Shown: positions 12,938 to 22,787 of the stretch, piece after piece | Position numbering within the stretch: position 1 is the first letter of the stretch | Layout of the letters: each line of letters begins with the position of its first letter | NCBI GenBank assembly: GCA_001986395.2 | Contig: MQVO02000025.1 | Location: 186,001 to 250,000, forward strand | Direction: 5' to 3' | DNA length: 64,000 bases | Source of the DNA: Irpex lacteus | Taxonomy: Eukaryota; Basidiomycota; Agaricomycetes; Polyporales; Irpicaceae | Notes under the pieces: model-generated | The model's database searches: none | Seen by the model: only the letters and a program-made list of their open reading frames with translations | Told to the model about the DNA's origin: nothing | Made by a program: the position numbers and the translations under genes

Positions 12938-14769
12938 GGTCGTGAGTGGAACGCTGTCAGGGGCAAGGGCAAATGAGCAATCCTTTCGACGCCCCTTCGG
13001 GGCAGATAAATAAGGACATTTCAGCGGCTAAAATGAAGCCTGACCGCGTGTGGGTATGTTGATATTTGTAAATATCAGCTATCCGGGGCTACGAATTTCG
13101 GGATGCGGGGATGCACACGCAGAGCTTTGAAGACATAGTGGCTATCCAGGGCCTTATGCCGGAAATAGTCTCTCCGTTGGAATCAGTGCATGATATGGTT
13201 CCTGCCTTGGAAAGTCATTTGCTTCCCGAAGGCGCATACCCCGTACATTGGACACACGGAACTTCGCGAGGGGTAGATCATCACGGTCGTGATTGTTTCC
13301 GACACCTGTATCACAATAAGATGTTCCAAATACAAGGCAAGGTTCATCCCACGCAGTACGCACAAGACGTGCGGAAATATGGCACAGCAAAGCCTGCATC
13401 ACGAACAAGGATGTGATCATAGATCGTCAATGGATGGTACGTGACTGATCTATATGAAAATAGTCAAAACTGATGCAAGATGATCATCGTCAGAAAATTC
13501 GAATCATTCATATGCCAGCATCGACACACCATCGTAGAAGGTGAGAAGTAGGCTTCTCACGCGTGCGTCGCGACCAGCCAGTAGGCCAAATTATTAGAAG
13601 ATGCCCGTAGATATGGCGTGAGGTTGCAGCTGAAGGCTGATGGGAAACAAGATGGTCGGATGATACCGACATCTGCAGTTCTCCGATGTTAGCCTCTCCT
13701 TCTCTACGGTTGTTTGCGGCACATCTCCAAGTCAGTGAGGTGCTGCATCAGCACCGTACTGCCACATTTTTAACCATTACCAGTACAGAGCTATCGTCAC
13801 GATGCATGAGGTGAGCTAGCCATTATTTTTGAGGCGTACTGCGTTCCGTCTGTTCAGTAATGATCCATATAGTCAAACGTTCCGCGACTTCCAGTTGCAG
13901 AGTACCTCCATGCGTCATAGGTAGTCGGATGAGCTGCTGTTCATTTGTGGCCGCGATACCATCGTACCATAGCTACATTGTGCCTCCTGTGCTGGCGTGC
14001 GCCACTGGATAAATTTCGACCTGACTGAAACCACCACCGGTTGAAATGCAGTATGTGCAGTATGACGAAGATACATACCGAGGTCGTCCAATCCAGAGGA
14101 TTGTAGCTGTATGCACTCCTACTCCAGATTTGCGGAAAACTAACAACTACAAGTATATTGGAGCAGGTTGATGGATTGGGCCTTGGCATCCTTGAGTCGT
14201 CGGAAGTCAGCGCGGCCACCAGCTCCTCTTACGTGTTACCTGTGCTTTTACGGCTTTTAAGATATTCAATACAGATTGGCAGAAATGATGATATCCAAAC
14301 CTACAAAGTAGTACGATCACGACCGTGTTAAACAACGCAAAGATGATTTCGACATTGTCGACGTTGCTTTATCGCCCCTGCTTCCGGCTTGAAGAACAGG
14401 CTCTGAATGACTCTGCGACAAAGTACGGATGATGATGCGGTAAGCAACGCCAGATGCTCGTATACGTGGCTCGAATCTACTGAACGTCACGCTGTATACC
14501 TAGTAGTTGCGCGATGGGAAGGAGTCGAAAAACTTGTAGTGTTGCCGCCGAGGATATCCGCATCTGATGTGAGCGCTGATCCGCCCTTTTCCTAATACGT
14601 CATGATCCGCCTTCCGCTCAGGCTGCTACTAAGTTAATCGACGTCGTCATTTGTTCGAGCTGGATTCCGGACTCCAGGAGACAGAATCGCATAAAATATA
14701 TGATACATGATCTGTGTTGTGTATGTATGGGTATATATGTAATGTTCAACGTCCGAAATACTTATCAGA
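12938..14769 (-). pseudogene. Possible decayed fourth DUF6533 copy
   Basis: Upstream of copy 3 and in the same orientation there are short matches to the family core: VYEHLALLT near 14466-14440 and TIYDHILV near 13430-13405. A hydrophobic frame at 14219-13941 and another near 14360-14220 (IIFALFNTVVIVLLC) are also present. Stop codons in all frames separate them, and no start-to-stop exon chain could be built. The simplest reading is one or two eroded duplicates. It could also be chance similarity in a region without genes. Confidence 0.35.
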
Positions 14770-17700
14770 CTACAATGACGTGGGTTCATCTTTGTCAGGC
14801 GCAAATCTGAGCCTAGCAAGTAGAACAGTATCCCACTCGTCGGACGTTCGTTTTGCAACGGATACTTTGCTTGCTGATTGCGTTCCTGGAGTCTCCTCCT
14901 CGAATACAGGTCCTCCATGCTTGACTGCAGCCGGATCTGAGGTTAGGGAGAAGTTTCCCCAAGGTTGACCGGGTTTTGACGAAGAGAAAACGTTGAAGTT
15001 AATCTGGTAGACACCTTAGTCGCTTGTAGCAAAATGCGGATAGTTAACGCACCAGGCTATCGGGGTGATGGTGGCTGACAAATAGGGCATAATTTGCGGC
15101 ATCGAGGGTGCAGATAACTGGTATGTGAGTCAGTGATGTCTGACGCCACAGACAAACCTCGCTCAGCTGCGTACCTAGGAGGATATCCTCGCGTTGTATT
15201 GGATGGTGATCCCCATAAACCCTCAATATCTCATCGATATTCGCTTGGAACCATCGTTTTGCAGGCGATAGGTCGTCAATGAACCGGAACATAGTCGACT
15301 CTGTGAATAGATGTGCTGCCTTATGGCCATTACGGAGGGGAGCTGAATACCGACGTCCAACGTTGCGCCTACAGATGGCTTCTTAGTATTGTCCTACATG
15401 AGGAGCAAGGGTCGTACTCACGTGGAATGCGATTCACTTTTGCCACGCGATAGCCAGCCTTGTATCAGGTCCATTCCCCTCTGAGCGACAGTTCGCTTCT
15501 CTAGCTTCTCCTCTTTCTTAGGAACGGAAGCAGAACCCTGACAATAACCGTTGATAGACGATAGTTTCTGGATACTCTTTTCCGAGCTATCTGATGGTCT
15601 GAAGGCATTGAACAGCGTCACAAATGAGCCCGTAGGTTTACGATGATAACCCACGGCTCCTATATGAACAGGGCTGGGCGTCCACAAGGGCAGAATAACT
15701 GTTTGACGACCATCTGAACATCAACTACGGGCAAGGAAAGAACTTTACTCACGAGAAGGATGATATTCGTGCTGGAGCGTTAGTCTGTATCTTCTCTCAT
15801 TCCTGATTTCTGCCACCCTAGGATTCGAAGGAACTGGTGTAGGTGGCAGGTCCCCGTAGTCGTCTGAATGTTCTGTCGACGAAGCGAAGGCAAGTGAGGA
15901 TGCACGGCTCAGATATCGCGATGCATGAGGTGAGTCTTGGTGGAGAGCAGGTTCCGGAGCAGAGTGGACGCCATGGATGTCTACAGTATGGGGTGGCTGA
16001 TGAATTGCTGGCTCAGATCTCGTATAGTGCTGATAAATAGAACCAGCTTCGCTTCCAGGGCTGGAATCACCACGGGGAGAGGGCGCTTGGTGGACAGCGA
16101 CAGAATCAACTTCGTCCGTGGGTGGCGGCAACTCAACGCTCGTGACATCGGCTGTATGATAACTTCGTCAGGTGCGTGATATTCGATTCCGAGATAATCG
16201 CTTACGAGGTAAGTTAGGCAGTGGAACCACTGTAAGTGCAGGACTGCGTGCATCCTTATTCAAGCCGTCGATCCAATCGATCCAATCTTGTTCTCGAACA
16301 TCCTCGCCCATCTGCACATGTTCAACACCGTTCCATCCAAATGCCCGGCGAAGCTGGTCTAATGACTCGTCCAGACGATCAAAAGTAGGACGGGCCCCCG
16401 GGGATTTGTCCCAACACGTCTCGAGAATTCTTTGAAGTGAAAGGCTCCAGTCACGTAGCAATGGCAAGTCGGGGCGTTTATCGAGGTCTGTTTGTCTCGT
16501 CTCGTCAGACTGGGGGCAAATATCCTCAACTGACCACGTACCAAGAACAAAGTGGCGCACGGCCTCGTCGCTTGCCATGAACCATGGGACGCTTCCCTTG
16601 GTAAGAAGTTCTACACATGATATAGCGAATGCATAAACGTCGACTTGCGGAGTCAAGCCGCTCATCCCCGACATTAGCTCTGGGGCTTGCCAGCGGAATG
16701 TACCATCTGGAAACCGCCGAAGTGAGCTGAAGCCTGCTTATGTGGAAATATAGTATGCTTACGAGGTAGAGGGTGCCCACTGATCCGGGAGGCCTCCGAT
16801 TTCATCTCACTTTGCCCAAAATCTGAGATGATGCAATGTCCGTAGTCATTTACCAGGATGTTGGCGCACTGTAGGACGTTTATGGCTTAGCCTAATATTG
16901 ACACGTGCTGATTAGCATCAAGCACGTACCTTTATATCCCCGTGGAAAACCCCTTTGCCATGTAGGTACACCATCCCACGTACGATCTCGTGCATCATCC
17001 TCAGAACTCCCTGTCCTGGATCATCAAGCATGGTATCCCATTCGCCCTGGCTAAGACCCTTCAGCCATTTCACAACACTTCCTCGCTCGTAGTATCGGCT
17101 GACGAAGAACCAAGGGCTCCGTGCCTCTTCAGGAACATCCCAGCCACTAGCCTGACTATTGGCACCGAAGCTGTGGACACTGCTCTCCAGACCACCTCCT
17201 TCGTAAAGGCCCCGGTCAAGAGTTGGATGCAGATGTCCACTAGCATCGTATGCGCTAGCACCAATCAATTCAAGCACATTTGGATGTCGCAACTCGTCCC
17301 AAACGGCGACTTCCCTGAGGAAGAGCTCCTTGGGCGTCCACGAAGCCAGAACCTTGATAGCCACGACGCGTTTCTTGTACGAACCTCGCCAGACTTCACT
17401 GAAGTTGCCCTGGCCAATCTTCGCATGTCGAATCAACTCGTATCGCGTGATCGTCCAAGAAGGAAGCGACAGAGATGCTGGAGGCATACCACCAGTAGTA
17501 GAGAGACGTAAGAGAGATTCGATGCTGGATTCGATGAATTCGCGGTCGAGGGTGTCTCGAGATTCGCCAGAGGAGCTCGCCCGACTGGATTTTGAAGCAT
17601 GCGAGCTCGTGGTTGGATGTCTGGACCTGCCACCGGCTTGCTGGTTGGAGAGTCCTTCAGGAACTTGCCCTCGTTCGACCTGCTTCCGAAGAACTGGATC

Positions 17701-20408
17701 ACCGACAATGCCGCTCACGATTCCCTGGATGCTGCCAATGCTAGCGTCTTGGACGGGACTCGTCATCACCTCTTCATCGAGAATCGATATGCTCCGTTCT
17801 TGCTCAGTGGTTTGCTTCTCCTCCTCTGCTCGTTCTTTCTCCGCCCACTCCTTCATGATCTCGCTCTCCAACGCGCGCTGCAGCGCCTTGATCGCCTCTG
17901 GCATCTCTTCCTTCCTGACCTGCAAGACTCTAAGCATCTCGAAATCGTCATTTGTTGCCACAGCCCTGCGTAGAAGCTGTCTCAACGCCTCGGTATCATG
18001 GGCAAGATCCTGCGAGTTCTGCACAGCAGACAAGTGAGTGATCGTGTTCATAAGTTCCTGGCTTGACATCTTCGATGGGTCGTGTGCATTCAGGATAGGA
18101 GGCGAAGCGGGGTAATGCACCGGAACGGGGAAGACGATCTCGGATGAAGGCTTGTAAGAATCTGATTCGACGTCGAGGAGATTAGGTATGCCGATAGAGT
18201 CGAGCCGCGAGGGTTGCCTAAGGCCGGATACGCCCTCCAGTCCCAAGACGCCACTCAGTGGAGGTGGGGCCTCTTGCTGAGGAGACAACAAGCCTGGATG
18301 AAACCCGGGGGTGGTATGCTGAGGGAAGGACTGGCTATCGGGATACGATGGTAATGCAGGTGGAGGTGGAGGTGGATTCAAGATATGGTCGAATAGGGCA
18401 GCAGTCTCTGCCTGACGCTGTTGCTCTGCTTGTAAAAGATGCTTAAGAATGCGTACTTGGATCGCGACCTAGCGTTGATAGTGCATCAGTAAGACGAATC
18501 GTTAACTTGGTTCTAAACAAAACACATACGCCAAAAACGGTGAGGGCGTCGTTGAGGGCGTCGTTGCAGGCCGCCAGCTCAATCTGGATCTCCTCCCGTT
18601 TGAGATAACGCTTGAGGAACGGTCGACTGTTTTGCTTTTGAAGTAGGGTGAGTACTTTGGTGAAAGCTCTGCAATCGAAAGATGGTGAGAAAATGAAGAT
18701 GACAATCCAGACAGAGACTTACCCTATCAATCGCTCCATCGGCATGTTTAGCTCTTCTCCCCAAAGGGTCTTGGGATCTTGCCTCGGAGAATTCTCCATC
18801 CTGGCCTTTCCTCCACTAGGTGAGTCCCTGGGAGATAGAGTAGAACCAAGTCTAGGCGAGCTATGAACGCCCTTCCCTGATCCACTGGTACCAGGGAGAG
18901 GCACTGGCATTGACGGCGGCGAGGGTAAATGCGCTGTTCGAGGACTCCCAATGAGAGTGGGGCTAGCTTTAGGGCTACTGACGTCGTCTGCTTGTTCGAT
19001 TTCTTCCCGGATAGAGATAAGAATGGTGGCGCAGCGATCCGTCAAGCGCATGCAGACTTTCTGGTTAAGCTGGATAACCGATGGTGCATCAGATATGTAC
19101 TGGCATAGTCCGAGGAGAAACTCACATCAACGGCCTGTGCTGCGTCCCAGATATCTAGTAGCACTTTGGCAGCAGTGGCTAGTCCTGGCACAGGAGCGAA
19201 CTCAAGAACCTCTGCACCGATGGCCAAAAGCTCGTGCGCACCTTCCCCGACGTAAGATGTAGCACGGAGGACTTTCTGTTACAAATGTTATATTAGAGGC
19301 GGTTGTAGTTCGTTAAGAAGCAACTCACCTCCTTCGTTGTACGAAAGGCCTCGTTGCTTGGGTCATCTGTAGAACGTTTATTTCCACTACTGCTCTTGTG
19401 GGTTCCTTTATGTTCCGGGCTGAAGACGCTTCCGCTCGACCACGGTCTATGTTGCTCGGAGTTCCACCAAGTGCCACCGAGACCGCGGGCTTGGAACTCC
19501 TCTGTACCTTCATGCTCTTTGGCTGCATCGTACCCATACCCACTGTCAACCGTACGAGCGTTGTCCGCTTCGGAAGCGTTGTATGCGAAGATATCACTCT
19601 CACTTTCCAGTTCGGGATGAAAAGACACGCGATGGCTGACGACCTCCGCGACATTGACAGAATGCACGGATGATTCGGAACCCGCACGATGACGCCCGCG
19701 ACGCATGCGTGAAATCCAGTCACGAGGGTTTACGGGGCTCGAACCTCGACTTTTACTGCCTCCTAAACGTGAAAATGAGAAGCTACGGCCTCTGCCTGGA
19801 CGCGACTCGGTTCTTGACGTAGACGATTGCCTCGAAGATTGACCACTACGCTGAGCTGAGGTGGATGGCAGGGGTAAAGGAGAGGATGCAACGCGCGTCA
19901 TGTCTGCTGCTCTCACTACGGCGATGGGCGCCGGACTGACACCCTTGCCAATGATTTGCGGCTGTTGCAGTGGCGTGGCTGTACCAGAAGAATGCGGAGA
20001 TTTGATAGAAGGATCAGGAAATGACACGTGGGAGCTATGCGATTTCATTTGCGGCGACTGCGAGGTAGATGGTGACTTGGTTTGCTGTAATATAGGCGGT
20101 GACGGTTGAGTTGACGTTGAATGTCCTCGAGGGCGTCTGGAAAGTATTGGACCCTGGATCGTATCCGTCGTCTCGTCAATAGTCCTCGGGACGCTGTCAG
20201 ATAGTTGTGATCCCACAGGCAAGGCAGTTGAAGCCAGACGTGGAGTGTGAGACGGGGAGCGAGTTCCTTTCTTCGCAGGAGAGTGGGGAGTTTGGGACCC
20301 TGACATTCCTGAAGTCGGATTTATAGCAGATATTGGATCAGTGCTTGACACAGAAGACTGCTCTGCGGCGCGTCCGCGTGAAGACTGAGGCGCGAGTGGT
20401 GGCGGCAT
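14770..20408 (-). CDS. Large protein kinase with MLKL-NTD-like helical domain
   Basis: Twelve exons join in phase to give 1681 aa: 20408-19329, 19275-19126, 19069-18723, 18668-18530, 18468-16930, 16868-16763, 16706-16206, 16151-15753, 15713-15422, 15368-15175, 15117-15053 and 15003-14770. Residues 1-350 are Ser/Pro-rich and disordered. About 360-570 form helices (LLAIGAEVLEFAPVPGLATA, LLDIWDAAQAVDLNQKVC) like the MLKL N-terminal/adaptor four-helix bundle of mushroom kinases. A coiled region (about 570-750) follows. The kinase domain is at about 910-1260, with G-loop IGQGNFSEVWRG, VAIK, the catalytic loop HGDIKCAN (Gly replaces Arg of HRD), DFG and WQAPELM. The C-terminal 300 residues contain IGAVGYHRKPTGSFVTLFNA, ESTMFRFIDDLSPAKRWFQA, HPIQRED, TLDAANYALFVSHHHPD and FNVFSSSKPGQPWG, a module I have seen in other mushroom proteins but cannot name. 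Kinase activity is likely. A cell-death or defence role is inference. Confidence 0.85.
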
Positions 20409-22192
20409 CGCTTCCAGCTACCGGCGCTGAGCCTTCAGTATAGAGTCTTGCTGGACGATTCGCCAGCACCACGCGTGTTTTTGTTCTTCGCAGTGCCTAC
20501 AAGTGCTCTCGGATGGCTGAGAATATGGCTATAATGCACATATGTGTTAGCACGCGTACATGGAAGTCTAAAGGCTCGATGTTTCTGACTTACATATGCC
20601 TGCAGCTTGGGTGAAGGGAGCTATGTGGCTGCGAATAGCCTGACTCACCGGATCACAGCAAGCACACGAAGATTGATACTGCGTGGAGCCAGAATGCAGG
20701 CGAGTGCAGACACCTCCGCTGTCTGAAACTCTCTGACTGCTTGAAAGGCGTAAGGTGGAGCTGTACAGTCGAGGTCAATGAGTGTTCGTTTGAGAAAGCT
20801 GTGAGCACGTAGGTACCTATATGAGCCACGCAAAGGTCCGCGTGAGGCTTTGATTCCCTGCGCCCTTCCTTGATCAGAGAGGTCTGTGCTCGGAACAGCC
20901 ACCGTCAGAGCGCCACATATGGTAAGTATTTAGAAGGTACAGCGCACCTGCTCTCCCTCAGCTTCACGCAATTCCTGAAAGTGAAGCAGGCTTTGGCAGG
21001 CGGTGCAGGTGATGGAGTGAGTGGAAGTTATGGTCGTCCATGTAGAAATCGCGATGGTAATATGGAGGCGAGATGTGCCAGTACATGCTTCTTTCCACGT
21101 GGATCTTGATGGCATGTTCCGATTAGGAAGGTGTGGTTGTGGCTGATCGGGCTTCGGTGGGTTTATAGCCACAAGGGGTTGCGTCGTAAGCCCACGTATC
21201 CAGAGCCCATATGAAAGTGATTCCTGCATCTAACCTCTGGAGGTGTCTGGTGTGGCTGTCGAGCTTTGAAATGCCGACAGGATAATAAGGCGCCCGGAGT
21301 TCTCCGAGCGCTAGTCAGATTGCGCTCTCGTACTTAGCGATCTTCTTGAGTTCATGCACGATTTGCTGTGCAGCAGTACTCTACTACTTACTAGGATCTA
21401 ATAGCAACATCAAATCCACAAATATGAGACACATTACAGTGAACGAATGATTAGGTGATATTAGTATTACTTAATGTTGGTGTATGGACAGTCATTAATT
21501 GAGCGTCACTACCTTTGAAGCGATGTAAACTTAACGCTTAGACCTACAGTCGTAGCTGTGCAAGGACTGCTATGAGCCCCTACTAATTGCTTTTCAGGGG
21601 CTATCACCTTCGTCAGTCACACTGCTAAGCAATACGTACTACTTTTAATAAGTATTCCAATTCCTGTGCAGATCGCTTATCTCATTGTACTCACCATAAT
21701 AGAGCTTTAAATTTATTTAGAATTAATAGCTGAATCAAAGCCAGTAGGAATTTGTACATCATATGATGACTGTATAATAGCGAGAACCAGAGAATGACAT
21801 GCCAGAACAGCGGGAGGAACTTGGAAGTTTGGCCCTCGAGCGCTCCGTGCGCTCTCTATTTGTACATATTTGCCCCTCTGTTGTGCCATGCGACCCCGTT
21901 GCTTCAGGAGCGCAGCGTATGGAGTTTGGCTCTCATAGGCCCCTGCAGAGGCGTTATTAGTATCTTTCCCCTACAGTCACACCATATCTGTAACAGTCTA
22001 GCAGCCTATACCGGTTACGCAAGCGACGGTCGTGTTATGAAAGATCCACATGCTTATACGCGTTATGGAGATATTAGATGTAAAGGCGCCTGGTCGGATG
22101 ACGGATTAACGGAGTACGTAAATAAGGTAGATGGGGGCAGAGGAGCCGCACACCGCACATGAAACCTGATGCTTTCTCTTGGTAGGGTATAG
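20409..22192. other. Upstream region of the kinase gene; no clear gene
   Basis: 1.8 kb between the kinase start and the copia element. Minus-strand frames at 21112-20942 (MPSRSTWKEACTGTSRLHI) and 20815-20645 might form a small spliced gene or 5' leader, since a GT...CAG pair lies between them. They have no recognisable motif. AT-rich sequence from 21360 to 22192 shows nothing. Confidence 0.4.
22188..22192. repeat. Target-site duplication, left copy (TATAG)
   Basis: TATAG lies directly before the 5' LTR and is repeated exactly after the 3' LTR at 27418-27422, as expected for LTR-retrotransposon integration. Confidence 0.95.
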
Positions 22193-22610
22193 TGTTGTAA
22201 TCCTTGGCGTCACCTGTCTCCGACATCGCCGAAGGCCTCGACCATACCGGCAACCCGGTACTCGTCTTTACCGACGCTTGATGCGTATCCCCCGACGCAT
22301 CCACATGGCCTCTGCCCGCCTCGATTCAACTCGAAGGCCTATTTCTCTTTAGATTCCGTTTGTTAAGTGTTTCACCTTTCGATCTTAATTGTACATGTTA
22401 TGTTCTCTTTCCTTATACATGTATCCCGCGGTTTGTACGCTTTGTAATGCTTTCCGTTGAAAATCCGGTGTATAAAAATTATGACTTCCTATTGTAGTAA
22501 TTACTCCTGTAACTACTCGTATAAAAGTACATGTAACTTGTCGTTCAATTTATCATCTTCATCACTCGTATTATCTCGTTTGTGCGCTCAGATCCCTCGA
22601 ACTTACAACA
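22193..22610 (+). repeat. 5' LTR of copia element
   Basis: 418 bp, TG...CA ends, identical by eye to 27000-27417. Confidence 0.97.
22471..22527 (+). promoter_or_regulatory. Candidate TATA boxes in the LTR
   Basis: TATAAAAATT at 22471 and TATAAAAG at 22520 lie 140 and 90 bases before the LTR end, where a U3 promoter is expected. The second is the closer match to consensus. The same pair is present in the 3' LTR. Confidence 0.45.
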
Positions 22611-22629
22611 GGTTATGAGCCCCGCGCTC
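22611..22629 (+). other. Primer-binding site for initiator tRNA-Met (internal)
   Basis: Directly after the LTR is GGTTATGAGCCCCGCGCTC. Its reverse complement contains GGGCTCATAACC, the anticodon (CAT) stem-loop of eukaryotic initiator tRNA-Met, not the tRNA 3' CCA end. This fits the half-tRNA primer known for Drosophila copia. Confidence 0.75.
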
Positions 22630-22787
22630 TGAGCCACTCACCTGTCACTCCTTATCCCCGCCATCATCGGATCTCAACTCTATCTGCTTCTCTCAGGCGA
22701 CAGTACGTCGGCGTTACGCCCTTAGGCCCTTACCCCACATATCTTATCATTATCTCCCGATCTTGTGATTAGATCAACGCCGCCACC

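Noticed and set aside
17330..18037. 235-codon plus-strand frame antisense to the kinase gene
   Set aside because: It is a shadow of the Ser/Glu-rich coding exon on the opposite strand. The minus-strand exons close in phase and carry the kinase motifs.
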